From positions 19,122,031 through 19,186,030 of the forward strand of contig NC_060106.1 in the NCBI RefSeq assembly GCF_021155765.1: a stretch of 64,000 nt of DNA. Direction: 5' to 3'. The translations under genes and the position numbers were made by a program. Below the pieces are notes generated by a model. It was not told the origin of the DNA. It saw only the letters and a list, made by a program, of their open reading frames with translations, and searched no databases. Positions 26,796 to 39,587 of the stretch are shown here, piece after piece. Position 1 is the stretch's first letter, and each line of letters opens with the position of its first letter. This DNA is from Diprion similis. Taxonomy: Eukaryota > Arthropoda > Insecta > Hymenoptera > Diprionidae.

Positions 26796-28640
26796 ATAAA
26801 TCTCTACGAAGTTTTGCAAGGCGTTTTTAAATAACGGCGCGCGTGCCTCTCGACCGTTTCGGAACGAAGGTGACGATGTTATGGGCCACATAACGATCTT
26901 TACGGCTCTATATTATAACCCAACGTAATTATCACACTAGCGTACATATAAGCCAGCCTCAAATCCAGTTACATTAATGATAATTAAATTCAACCATACG
27001 CTTTAATTAAAGACCCTCACCCTCTTTTAGAGGAGTTCAACCTCCTATCGTACTTCAAGCACTCCGTAAAACGTGGGGCCCAGAACTTATTTATGCAATC
27101 GTTAAAACGACGCGAGCAAAATTTAACGGTGAATTTTCAATTTCTTACAATTTTTTTCCTCTTGCTGTTATTGCTTTTTGTTTTTTAGATGTTTGAATTC
27201 TCATTTCTAATTTTACCTATCGCGTTATAATTACTCTTGAATTAATGTTTACCGCTTTAGTTTAGTTATTACTTATTCAAGTTTGAATTGAGAATAACAA
27301 AAAAAAAATTCGCATAAATTTTTAATCTTCTTGTTTACCGGTTATATTGATAAAAATCGGATAATTTTTTCTCGATTCTTTTTTCTTTTTCTTTACGCCC
27401 CGCAAAAATGTATTTTGCATTATCCGTTCAATTTGACGAGTGTGTGTAAAAACTTGCAAGTATATCGCAAAGGAAATAGGATGGCAAACCACACAAAAGT
27501 ACGCTAATGGGATAGAAAATCGTCGTTCCACATTTTTCTTGCTCAATTTTATGTTAAATAAATATTTTACTGCATACACGCAGCTCGTGAGCTAAATTTT
27601 ACTGCCTCAAAAAACTCTTCGAGAATTCTCGCGCATTCTGATACACATTTTTATTTCGTTCTCTTTGTAACAATTTACGCCCGCAATACAATTTTTGTTC
27701 GCGGTAAAAGTCGAACTTTGGAAAGAAAGGAAAAAAAAAAAAAAAACAACACATTACCTGGTACGATTTTGAATTACAAATCTGCTCTAAAAAATGTGTA
27801 AGTTACAGATACGAAAGTGGAAATTTGGTTCGTTGAATAAATTTCAAAGAGACAATTTAACGCAAATTCATTCGAATTGTTAATTTTTTGTGGTGATTTT
27901 TGTGGCAACAATTGTACATTTCGGTTTTAACAAGAGGTTAAAATCGCCATCGATAATCTTCTGACATTTGAATATTCTTATTGAAGATCAAATTACACAA
28001 AGAATTATCCCAAGTAATAAAATACAGATTTTTTTTCAAAATTCTGGTAAATTTCTCGAGCATAAATAAAGTTGGAAATTTGCATTCGCGTCGCAGAATC
28101 GAGACGATCAGTGCCGATGTACCAACGACCTCTCGACCCTCGATGATAAAATCTTCGGCCCTGCATAACGAAAGGGTGTTGATGCGATATTAATGACTCA
28201 ACCAGACACATTAACCGCTCCACGATTTACCGTTCCAATAATTTATTATTGCAGAATATACCTGCACACGCAATGTAGCAATAAGAATGTTTGCCAACCT
28301 GGTGAACCGAGAATTGGCAAGTTCAAGATTGTATCTGTGTCAATATCGTGAAGTAAAGTTGAGCTGTTGAAAAACTACGTACAATTATCAAAATTATGTT
28401 TTGTTCTTTCGTCAATTATTATTTTTAATTTTTTTTCCCCTCCTTAAAGGTCGGCATTTTTTTTTTTTTTTTCTCTCTCTCCGATATTAATGCCAAATTT
28501 ATTTCTCTATCAAAATACAAAACGATAAAAGAAAAACATGTTTTTAATTACTTGTTAACTTTAAAATCACTTATAGTTTTATATTATTCATTTTGTCTTG
28601 CAATCCTTGAGTGATAATCCTTGTAATTTTTTTTCTTTTG

Positions 28641-28875
28641 CACTGTTTTTGTAATTTTCAAGATTCCTGAAACTCTTGATAATCTTCTTAGTCGATTGTA
28701 ATACTTGTAAGCCCCTCTAATTAATATTTTTACACTGTCTTCGTAATTCTTGAAATTCTTGAAACCCTTGATTATATCTTTGTAATCATTTACGATCTCT
28801 TTAAAGCCCTAAAACTTTTGGAATGATTGTAAACCCTTGTAAAAATGATTATACCTCTAAATTTCTTCTCAATCT
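28641..28875 (+). repeat. Diverged interspersed repeat, copy 2
   Basis: Same-orientation relative of 21,537-21,912. It opens with CACTGTTTTTGTAATTTTC, close to the first copy's CACTGTCTTTGTAATTTTC, and closes with a shared GATTGTAA..CCCTTGTAAAAAT segment. The copy is shorter by roughly 140 bases, consistent with loss of internal units. Confidence 0.6.
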
Positions 28876-29582
28876 CACGTTATCTTTTACAACCTCGTAA
28901 TCTCTGTGACGAGATTAAAGTGTTCAGATGAATTGAATCCAGTAATTAAAATTAAAAATAAAAATAAAACACTGCAAAAATCTCACAATTTAAATGTCTA
29001 AAAAACATCGTACGCGTCAAGTAGAGATCATCGATCTCAGTTTTGACAATAGATTCGATATCCTGAATATCGAGAACGAAAAGGCGAGGCGATTGATCGG
29101 TTCGGTTATCTAGGAATAACCGAAGCTGCCACCTTGATTGACGACTTCCTAGTTGACCGTGAAAGGCTGCTAAGCTACACCTAGAACTCCTATAACTCCT
29201 AGAAGAGTAGGTAAGCAGAGGCGAAAAAGGTGAGACGTGAGTGATACACAGGCTGAGCATCAATCATCCGAACATCCGCTTGCGGCTCGCGTGATATAGG
29301 CAGGACAAATGAATTCGTGTTACACGTCTGTAGTAATACAAGTATGATAATTGCGAAGAGAGGTTTACTTGACGTCATTCCGTGTCTATAATCATTTTTA
29401 TTATCTAATTAATAATTAGTACTCCCGTGTTTACCGCCTGTAAGAAACGTGACACGTAGGTAGGTACATGGATTCACAAAGCAGGTGAAGACTAATTTCT
29501 AACACCGATTACTTACCGTATAATTGATGGCTATTCACTTTCTCGTCCAGCATTCATATGCGAAAGTAATGACTAACTGTGT

Positions 29583-29617
<35 letters not shown>

Positions 29618-30063
29618 GTTTTTTTGTTTTCTTCTTTTTTTCTCGATTTAATTCTAATTCTTCTTCTCATATATACAGTAGGTACGTGATATTTGTACCG
29701 TTAAATCATTTAAGAAGACACACCTATTGAAACATTTCAGTTTCTCCTGTGAATGACGAGAAGAGATATAAAAAAAAAAAAAAAAAAAAAAAAAACATCT
29801 TAATAATATCGCGTTTTCTTCAGACATCAAATTTCACATCGTCGGGTGTCATTTTGATAATTGCATTCATTATAGACAATAATCACAGTGCATATCTGGC
29901 ACGGTGTAATCAAGTTAATGGCGGCTTGTTTTAAGAAGGTAAAGGATTTCTCTCTAATTCATCTCGTACAGTATCGAACGTAAAACTCTAATTCGTATTA
30001 TTTTCATCGAGTGTCTAAAGAAAAAAAGGTAATTTGTATGATTTCACGTACCCACCATGTGTA

Positions 30064-30077
30064 TTCATATATATATA

Positions 30078-30116
<39 letters not shown>
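30064..30116. repeat. (AT)n microsatellite
   Basis: A near-continuous AT dinucleotide tract interrupted once by GAAT, about 53 bases long. No other signal is seen. Confidence 0.9.
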
Positions 30117-30119
<3 letters not shown>

Positions 30120-31226
30120 AGAGTACAAGGTAACACCGTGTACACTTATATTATAATATAACGCTCTCTGAGTCTAGGAAGTACAAGCAGCAATTAAATA
30201 AAACGCGACGAGGCCGCAATGCAAACCGGTCATCGCTTATAATCCATGCCTACAGCTTACATCTGGGGCAACGTCCGGTTATCCGGATGAGATGCCCTCG
30301 ATTCCATTCAATTTCACTTCAAGCATCGCGAATAAGAAGGAAATAAATTTAAAAAAAAAAAGAAAAAAAAAAGCATAAGGAACGAGATCGAAGAAAAGCG
30401 GTAAACCGCGAAAAAATATGGGATTCAAATCGATGCTATGAAAAAATGAGTTTTAAATAAAAAAAACCAATTATTTACATTCAATGCACATAAAAATACA
30501 GAAAAACTTTTCAATCTTTTCGATTAACGCGAGTTCGTTTTTTCTTCTTTCTTTTTTTCAACTTTCTACTCCCGATGGTTAAACTACAGCTGTTTCCTCT
30601 TTACCGTATCTTTCCTCTCGTTTTTGTCAATATAAAATATGAATTCGATATTCAAACAATGTTCGAAATCCACGCCCATGGAACTTCCTCGCTTTTGACA
30701 TGCAGAAATAAAAAAAAATTAATTTTATACATTCAATTTATCGATTCTTTTTGTTTAGATTCTACGAGGGTTTCATTCTACGAAACTGCAGTGCATAGAT
30801 AATAGAATTGTATATCGTACAACGATAAAAATGAGGATAATAATAATAATAATAATAATAATGATGATGGGGAAGGTGTAAGAAAGTTTTTTCACAAAGT
30901 ATAATTATTCCATCGTAATATTCCGCGTCACGTTTCATCGTCGAGTAATGATTATCGTTGGTTAATTATTGTCAAACAGTAAAACGAGAGAGACGATCGC
31001 AGATTAATAGACGGTTTATTATCCACACGCTTCTACCATCTAGCAGCAAAAACCGCTTTTATGACTCGCTAAGTTTTTCCCTCATCCCTGAATTGCCCTC
31101 AATTATGCAACGGATAAATCTACGTCATGTTGAAGGCGTTGAAATACCTCAGAACGCGCTGAACGAACTTCGATTATCTGTTATAACAGCATTTTTCCCC
31201 TGTATCGGAAAATATCAAATATATAC

Positions 31227-31680
31227 GAGGCATTCCACGCCAATTCGAACTGGGTTTTACCCTTGACCTCTCACACTTGCACGCAATTTTTTTTTTTTTT
31301 ATGATTGTTTTCACTTTGAAAGGTCCTCAGTTTTTTTTCAACTCAATTTGAATTTCCTACAATTATTAGAAACGATTTTATCGACCGATTAAAATTGAAA
31401 ATATGAAAAAATTCTGAAAAATTCTACGTCAGATGTCAAAATTTTTTAGCTTGGACCCAAAGTCGGCCAATTTTCCCTTTTTACTGTTTTCAAGCTTCTT
31501 CAAAACATTTTTATATGCCGCATTGGATTTTTGAAAATTATTTCAGATTGTTCGCAAAAAATTTTTTTCTCATTCTCCATTTTGCTGATAAAAACAAATT
31601 GCAAATCTTAAAATGGTTTCGAAAAATCTGAAAAAATATTTAAAAACTCGATGCGACGTATAAAAATGTTTCAACAACCA
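31227..31680. mobile_element. Degraded foldback-element fragment
   Basis: The left boundary reads GAGGCATTCCACGCCAATTC, sharing GGCATTCCA with the ends of the intact element at 36,646-37,226. Internally, 31,494-31,554 and 31,619-31,680 form an imperfect inverted repeat (arms about 60 bp; for example CAAAACATTTTTATATGCCG against its complement in the right arm). No mirrored terminal end was found on the right, so the copy seems truncated or rearranged. No coding capacity is seen. Confidence 0.5.
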
Positions 31681-32211
31681 TCCATAGTATAGTATAGCGA
31701 TAAAAACGCCGCGATCAGATAAAATAGACGAAATAGACGGAAGACTATCAGTAAATATTTAAACGAGCGTAATCCGGCGTAATTTTGGGCGCGACCGTTT
31801 GTAGAAATCTGTGTAATAATAAAGGCGCCTCGTTGAACACGATTATCTCATTCTCATTCCCGAGTGCGTTTGTACAGTACGATCACGGAGAGAATTATTA
31901 ACATGCGAAGTAAAAAAAGGCAGCCGACGAGAAAAGGCGAGAACGGCAGAGATTAGAAGAAGATCGAACGCCTGATTAGATGGCGATCAAGCATCGTTCA
32001 TTGCACGCTCATCGAATACCTACAAGGTATCCAAAGCGCAATAAATCTCCTTCCGATTACTGATCGGGAACGTTTCCGAAGTCATACACAGCCGGGCAAT
32101 TTTACGGTTTAGTTGTCACGCGCAATTTGCATTCCTGTTATGCAAAATTCACAAATCAAAGTCCGATTTTTTGCATAGAAATTAAATTTCAAGAATTGAA
32201 TTATAGATATC

Positions 32212-32370
32212 TATTTACACTTTTGGATCATCATTTATTATACTTAGATAAATTTTTGTAAATTTCAATCAAAACTGCCCACGTATAACGTATATTTACA
32301 TTTTTGGATGAATGTTTATTACACTTAGATAAATTTTAGCAATGTTCAATTAAAACTGTCCACGTATAAC
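32212..32370 (+). repeat. Two-copy tandem repeat, 81-bp period
   Basis: Unit 1 (32,212-32,289) and unit 2 (32,293-32,370) are each 78 bases and share TATTTACA, TTTTGGAT, ACTTAGATAAATTTT and the closing CCACGTATAAC. They differ at scattered sites, so the duplication is not recent. Confidence 0.8.
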
Positions 32371-33349
32371 ATGATTGACCATGGTTAAAAAAATTTTAAT
32401 TCGTCTTAGAAATGTCAGGCATGATGAGAATTTTAGATGAAAAAAAGTAAGAAGCTCATGAATAGACGACGAATGAATTTTTTCACGTAATTAGGGTTTT
32501 TTCGTCGTGAGATGCAATTTTTTTTTATTCCTATACAGGTTCAGAGATATTCTAACAATCGAATAACGCAGATTTGAAATTTAAAAAAAAAAAAAAAAAA
32601 AAAAACAGAATGGAGACGATAGAGAATTGTCGAAAAATTTTCACAAAGAAGAGGATTGAAAAGGATTGTAAATTCGTATGTTTGAAGTATGGCAGGTTGT
32701 GCGTCAGTTTAAAAAATTGCTAAAATTATCTGAAATACCTACTAAGCAACGGATAAGCTATTTTGTTTCGTGCAATAATCAATTCTCATCTGGCCAACGC
32801 TTACGTATAATTATAACTGCATAAAATAATAAAAACAAGAATAACCATAACGGTTAATAATTTTTTTCGCCGTTAAGCAGACGCGACTGCTTAAACGTTT
32901 CGATGTCTGGGTTTCTTTATAATATGCATGTAGGCGTTGCAAAAGGTCAGGATATTAAATTGTCAAAATGACAAGTCATTAAGTTAATTTATATGAATGA
33001 ATTAAGCAAGTCGACTCCAAGGAATCTAGGATCATGTGTAATTGGAAAAAAAGAGATTTAAAAAAAAGTGTCCCGAAAAAACACGTCCAAAAAAATGTCA
33101 AAACTACCGTAAAACACGAAAATACAAGTTTGCAACTTGCGTACAGGTGAACGAGAAAAACAACATCGAAACTAACCGCTTCTAAAGATCTTTTCTTCTT
33201 TCTTTCTTTCTTTTCATCTTTTTTTCATAATTTCACCGGCGAACAATAAAATGCCTGTTTATGCACGTGGTTTACACCCAAGGATAGTTTATATCAGTAT
33301 ACGCAATAATAACTCATCGCTCGAGGCACCGGCAATTATTACAACCGTA

Positions 33350-34450
33350 TAGTAAGTCGTACCAACCTGCCGAGTCGCGTGCCGATCGTTCTATGCGCAC
33401 ATCCTGCGCAACAAGAGGCGCCTAACCGAGTTTCGCTTATCTGTAGAAGAGACCGAGTCACATGCAGTCATAGTCATCAATGAAAACGCGAGGGCATTCG
33501 TTTAAACGCGGCCGAGTCGCAAAGCGAGTTGCGCGGCTACTAGCCGCGGAAAAGCGAGCAATTCGATAGCGAGAGACTCCTCGGGGCTTAAGGCGATGAT
33601 ATACTTTCGTGAATCGGACGTAGAAACGAAGCAGACCCTCGTTTACTCACCATTCAACAATTCGCATGTTCTGAAACAGCGCTTGATGCTTGATGTGTAT
33701 CTCGATTAGGATCTGCAAACAGTTCCTTTTGTTTCACGATTTTACCGACAGAGCAGGCAAGTTTTTTTTTTTTTTTTCTCAAAGATAGATTAACCAAATC
33801 GTACAGCAGACACCATTTCGAACTTGCGAACAGTTGAGTGCCGAATAAAAAGTCTATTGCCTTACTACGTTTGGTGGTAACCTAAAAACTCGCCTCATGC
33901 CAATCAATCGCCACCTAGCGGCGGAATCTGCGTCTTCCATATTTAAAAATAAACTTCGTTTTTCTTCGTATTTTTCACCGCAGATCGACTCAGGGTATCG
34001 AAATAACCTCCTGGCAGTTTGCACGGCGTTTTCCGCGCAGCGGAAGTCGCCTTATTCGCTAAAAACGATCATCTGATCGACCATGTCGGCGCCATCTTGA
34101 CGAGTCTGATTCGGATCTGAAACCCAGTAGTAGGCAGCGGCTCTTAAGGTTGCTAGAGCATCGCGAGTCACGGAATAAGTACACTTATCGCCCTGGGGAA
34201 CGAACGCCACGACGAAGCGAGAGGCCGAGAGAAGAAAGAGCGAAACTGGAGCAACGAGGCGTGGCGGTGACGGTGGCGTCGCGTCGTGTCTCGTCTACAC
34301 CGGCAGCTCGGCAGCTCGGCACACCTCTCGACACACGTCCATGAGAACCTTGTCGTCTCGACGACCCGCCCGTTCCTTCTCTACCCGCCGAGCTTGCAGG
34401 AGAGTCGGCCTTTCAAGGTCACGCGGAAGACCTGCTCTCACCCGTGGTGA
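33350..34450. promoter_or_regulatory. CpG-rich island, putative promoter or 5' exon
   Basis: About 1.1 kb is strongly enriched in CG dinucleotides compared with the flanking AT-rich DNA. It includes a YY1/Pho-like AAGATGGCGCC on the minus strand at about 34,088-34,098 and a CTCF-like core at 33,909-33,921. A plus-strand frame at 34,150-34,344 (Arg/Glu rich, 64 codons) is uninterrupted but shows no domain and fits an untranslated leader. The direction of transcription cannot be decided. The nearest supported gene is 14 kb to the right, so any gene served is probably unseen or largely intronic here. Confidence 0.35.
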
Positions 34451-36395
34451 TCTATTACCCTCCTAACGAGCTGCGGTCAAAAACGCCGCACGATCGTCAG
34501 CTGCTGGGGTCATTAAAACCGTCTATTTCCTCTCCTTTTTCTCTTATTTTTCACTTTTTGTTGTTCGTTTTTTTTTTTTTGTTTTTTTTTATTTGCTTTT
34601 TTTTTTTCTATGGGCGTCTTCGTCTGGAACAAAATTCCATGTTCACGGGAAAGAAGAAAAATCTCCATAATTCAAATTGCTTGGTAAAATTACTAAAAAT
34701 CGTCTTCATGATGCAGGTTAATTCGTTTTAAACGTTCTGAGTATATGATTAAAAAAAAAAAAAAACGAACTAAAATAAAGAAGAAGAAGAAAAAAAAAAA
34801 ATAAAAACCACCACCGATCCACGAATACGAAAATTGACAGTCTGCCAATTATCGCTTGATTAATGATCATATTCTCCTCTCGACTACCACATGAAAAATG
34901 GCTCGTCCCATGTGTAATCGGGCGTACACTTGGGGCAATAATTTTTTGCAACGAGTACGCGTTTATGGAGGGAACAAAAAACGATCGCAAAGTGTCACTG
35001 TGAAGCTGAATTGTTGTTACGTCGAGTTGAAAAAATCTTCCTGATGTGTGTAATAGAAAAAAAAAAAGTATGAAGACACTGAGGAAGTACTTACTATAGA
35101 AATAACATCATCAGTCTACTGTTTTTTTTTTTTTGTTTTTTTTTAACCGAAGATCCATATTGCTCGTCCAATTTTGATAAACAATAGCGCATTGTATTCG
35201 TAGATTAATTCTCTACGAATCGTACGATTCGGATTTTAAATGGAAGCATTGCATTTCTGGCTGAATCGAAAGTTTATCACCGGTAAATAATTACAACGAT
35301 TTTACACATGTCGTATATTTTTTACCAACTGGCAAACTTGAAAAGAGAAATTTGTCTGAACCGATTTTGAAAGAGACTTTATTCGTGAAAAAAATTACGC
35401 ACTTCGTGTTAAAATCGCACAAACGATACATGGATTTTTACTGCAGTCCAAATTTGGAGTTCGAAAATGTTTTTCAGATCGCGCGAACCCATTTTCAACT
35501 ATTTTTGTTTTAACAAATTTTTAACTTGACTGTACGTTCCATAAGCGTTTGAGAAACAGCATTGACAATTCCTCTTCATAGTGTAGCACCAGATGATCAA
35601 AATCATATACACTGACAATTATTAATGTAACAACAAGTTCACGTGTAGATGTGTAATAAATAATGATGCTATAAATCCTAAAAATTTTCACAAACAATCT
35701 CGTTCGAATATGTACTTCTCGTTGATATAAATCTCTTCCGTATGATTATGTAGAAGACAGATCGAAATACATACGCAGTAAGTGGAGAAAACAAAAATAT
35801 AAAAAAAAGAAGGGAAAATACAGAATAAAAGAAGCAAAAAAAAAAAAAGAAGAAAAGAAAGAATGAAAAATTTCACCCAACCTAGAAACCCGGTATTCTA
35901 AATTCGCACAAGTTTAACCAGCTTCTTCGAAGCGGTCACGAGTTACTTATTCATTTATTCAGACGTTACTGTCATACGTCCGATTTCCAAAAAGCAAATA
36001 CGAACAACATAAATCGCATCTACGACCTTATCATTTAAGTCTTCGCATTTCAATGAATGCAAAAAAACCCGGATGTACGTGATGACAAAATTAATGTAGG
36101 GAAAGAAAAAAGAAGAATACGATAAAGTTGAAAAAGTTGAAAAAGATCGCATTCGCACGATGCAATGTATAAAAATTAAGGAACGAGGATGAGCAGCGGA
36201 AAGTTGGAAAGGAAATGACTGGGGGCAACGATACCGCAAAAATTGAACTTGGGTGGCGAAAGCAGCGGCCATGTCATTAGTGCATGCGGACTGGTTTGAG
36301 GCAATTTGAAGACCCCGAGGTGGAGAACGGTAATCGGGGCTGGGTAATCACGGATCTTTTTTAATTGGGAGATTAAAAAATAATGCCCGTTTTCC

Positions 36396-36422
36396 CCGCC
36401 GCCGCCGCCGCCGCCGCCGCCG
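36396..36422. repeat. (CCG)9 microsatellite
   Basis: Nine CCG units, unusual in otherwise AT-rich DNA and outside any supported exon. Confidence 0.9.
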
Positions 36423-36577
36423 CGACCGCATGAGAAAATCCGCGACAATTCGCGAATTTCACCGCATCGAGGGGCGGGAAGAAAAAATTTTTTCATTCGC
36501 GAATTAACGCACGCGGCTTATCTTTATAATGTGTGGCGAATCACCGGTTGTAAAAGAGGGGAAATATCGTTGTATCG

Positions 36578-36580
<3 letters not shown>

Positions 36581-36645
<65 letters not shown>
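36581..36645. repeat. Compound (AT)n(GT)n microsatellite
   Basis: The AT run passes into GTATGTGTGTGTGTATATAT and stops exactly where the foldback element at 36,646 begins. More ATATATGTATATATATA follows the element's far end at 37,226, so the element appears to have split one microsatellite. Confidence 0.85.
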
Positions 36646-37226
36646 GGGGCATTCCAAGTGAAAACGAGGAGTCATTTGCCTCATGTCATCAGATCCTTGC
36701 ATAACTTCTTTTTTTGCATTTCTTCCACTTCAAAAGAAGCCGAATTTTTTTAAAGAATTTTTTCGCCAACCAAAAAAAAACCACCATTTTCCAAAATTCT
36801 GCAATTTTTTCCACCGATTCTGGGTCAAAAATGAGTAATCTATCTATCATAATTTTAGAAAGTGGGCCGCGATTGCCATATATATATATATATTTTTTTT
36901 AAACATTTTTTTCTATTTTCCAAAATAAAAAACAAGTAAATAAATAAATCAAATCCTAATAGTCTTTACAGAAGCGGGAAAAGAAAAAACAAAAATAAAA
37001 CGTGTCTTGGAAAATTTTAATATTTTGCATATTTTTCAAACTAAATAAGAAAAATCTTTTTTTTTTTCAGTAAAAAAAGATGAAAACATAAAAAGATTAG
37101 GCTTAGCGAGAAAATTCTTTTAAAAAAATCAGGCCTCTTTTGAAGTGGAATCAATGCGAAAAAAAAAGTTATGCAAGGATCTGATGACACGAGGCAAATA
37201 CTCCTCGATTTCTCTTGGAATGCCCC
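36646..37226. mobile_element. MITE-like foldback element, ends GGGGCATTCC / GGAATGCCCC
   Basis: Terminal inverted repeats are clear: GGGGCATTCCAAG opens the element, while the right end closes with CTTGGAATGCCCC. Inner arm matches include TCATCAGATCCTTGCATAAC against its complement in the right arm, GAGGCAAAT/ATTTGCCTC, and CTTTTGAAGTGGAA with its mirror. Arms extend for roughly 120 bp or more. The centre is AT-rich with no transposase. ATATAT borders both sides, again suggesting a TA-containing target site. It is a non-autonomous DNA transposon whose terminal GGCATTCCA motif is shared with the fragment at 31,227. Confidence 0.8.
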
Positions 37227-39549
37227 ATATATGTATATATATAGGCAGTTTGGATCCTGCCACATTGCAGGAATGTTAAAATCGTCCTGCGGCAGTCAAA
37301 AATTATACGGCTCGAGCACTGTGGTTTATTCCTGGGAATTTTGCCGGGATTTTTACATCGCGAACAAACAAAAACGTCGCGCTAATGGATCAAGCTTAAA
37401 CACACAATTCGCACGGCTGCTGTGATTATATCGTACAACGAAATACCATCTTCGCTTTAGTTATAGCCGTAAATTTTGTCTCGAGACAGTATAACGCAGC
37501 TGCAGCGACTCCACTTAGGATCTGAAATATATAACGGATATCGGGAATCGCGATAACATTGATCTGTAAAATCTCGCAAGCTATGGATGAAAAAGACCTG
37601 AGTAATCGATGCCGATACGCATTTGCATAAATCGCTAATAGAGCTAATAGTTCCGTCGATAAAAAAAATTGCAGCGCTTTATTACGTCGAGATTAGGCTA
37701 ATTATTATTTTTCGACAGAGTGGAGAAAAAAAAAAAAAAAAAAAATGATTGCGAAGAAATTTTGGTAAACGATAAAGAGTCTGAAATTTTTTTGCTGAAA
37801 TTGTATAGATAATGATAAATAAATATTAGGAAGAAGCGTGTTGTAGAAGAAAATCTAGGCCATCTAAGGAAGTTTCGTTCGCGTCTTTACTTCAGTCAGG
37901 CTTGTCTTCGACGATCTTTGATTTTATACTCTGAACCAATAATTTTCATTCGCATTATCTCCGCTCCATGTATAACGGCCGATAAATTATCGTTATTGCA
38001 GGTTTGCGGATTCGCATCATGAGCGACGAGCCATCGCCATTGAGTCGAGAGATGTGCAGAAAAAATGATAAAGTCGATCAAGTCGTTGGCGAAAAACAAA
38101 AAAAGAAAAGAAAAAAAACAGTCCAACCATATCGATCGATTTGCAATCCGTTTTCGTAAATTTTTCTTTCTTTCATTTTCGCGGATATTTTCTCAAAAGT
38201 CACGATTCGGGGCAAAAAATGATCTGGAATGCGGTTAAATAATTAGAAACTCGTACCACGTTTTATCAGGGGTAATTAAAAGCCAACAGGTGAGGTCAAT
38301 TAGGATGAACACAAGTGCAACCCTCGCATACCGACAAAGTACGGTGCATGGAGATGGAAAAAGTACTGCTGTGATTAGCCGGCAATAAGAGGGAGAAAAT
38401 CTTCTCGACGTCGAGACCTTCTTAAAGTGGTAAATTGATTCCCGTCAAGAAACTCATCAATTTACTTTACTGCTGTCTCGACGCTATCTAGAAAGATTGA
38501 ACTAATTGAGAGTTTCATTTCAGTCGTATAATTTATTCGCTTGACTTCACTGCTAATCGCTGTCAGTTGCTGAAGATAATAAAGGAAAAAATAAATAAAT
38601 AAATAAATCATGGAGTGAAACAATAATTTAGGCTTCTTCGATTCGCTTTAGATGAATTTTAATCACATTCGCGAGTTGAAATTTTCTTCCCTTGGTTGAG
38701 ATTTTTACTTTAAGACCGACACTTTCAAGAGTGTCTTAAAAATCTTCGAAATCTTTATTTTCGAGAAAATGATACACGTTGATAAGATTCAAAATTGTTT
38801 GCGGCTAATTTTGAAACACTGGATTTACTGTACGATGAAATTCCGTTCACACAACTAATTTACGAAATCTTTTAACAGTTACTTTTCAGCTTCAAATCCG
38901 AATGGAAATTAAAACACCGCTTGTGCAACATGCGGACTCGGTAGTTTTTTATTTATTGATTCATTAACCACGACTAGGAATCGGAATTCCAAAAATTAAA
39001 GGCATCAAATAATTGAGCGTTTAATTTATGGAGGAGAGAAATATTTCACACAAAATTTTAAGGTGACGGCCATAACCTTTGATCCAGTCTTTCCTTATTC
39101 CCACATTTTTTACCCGGAATAATTTCTCTGCAGCTTTGATCTCTAAATTTTTATCAAAAAATCTGAATCCAGGTCATTTTAATTCTTCAAAATCATTTCA
39201 CACTTAGCTTTTCTGCAGCGAAATATTCCGCACAGTTTATCCTGGGTAATCCTTGACCCTCTGATCACCGCGTTGGTTAAAAAAAACTTACGAATAATTC
39301 CCTCGCGTCAATTTGGAAATCATTTATCATCAGTTTTTTACATTCCTTGCGGTTAAAACCGGTTAGCGTGACTAGATGCGTACTTTTTATATAATTGCAC
39401 GTACGATAATGAACTTCCAATCGCGTTAAAATTGGATATATTGTAAATAAGTTAGTGAATAAAATAGACATAAAAAAAATAATCACAGAAATCGAAATCC
39501 TCTTAATGTCGCTTTTTATTCACTCGCAAATCGATTTTTCACTTACACT

Positions 39550-39587
<38 letters not shown>

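Larger units (their letters stand above)
26498..31226. other. Gene-free AT-rich DNA
   Basis: No exon was recognised. The stretch holds an (AG)n tract at 26,759-26,795, a second copy of a diverged repeat at 28.64 kb, a T29 run at 29,587-29,615, an A26 run at 29,770-29,795, an (AT)n tract at about 30,064-30,116 and (TAA)8 at about 30,838-30,861. Confidence 0.6.
34451..36645. other. Gene-free AT-rich DNA
   Basis: Homopolymer tracts, a short hairpin around ATTCGTAGA/TCTACGAAT at about 35,197-35,221, a (CCG)9 tract at about 36,396-36,422 and a compound AT/GT microsatellite at about 36,581-36,645. The apparent poly-Gly frame over the CCG tract is a by-product of the repeat. Confidence 0.6.

Noticed and set aside
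36176-36496. Minus-strand frame with a poly-Gly run
   Set aside because: The run comes from the CCG microsatellite and the rest has no coding signature.
38719-38736. Short stem-loop GACACT-TTCAAG-AGTGTC, considered as a histone mRNA stem-loop
   Set aside because: Stem and loop do not match the histone consensus and no histone gene is nearby.
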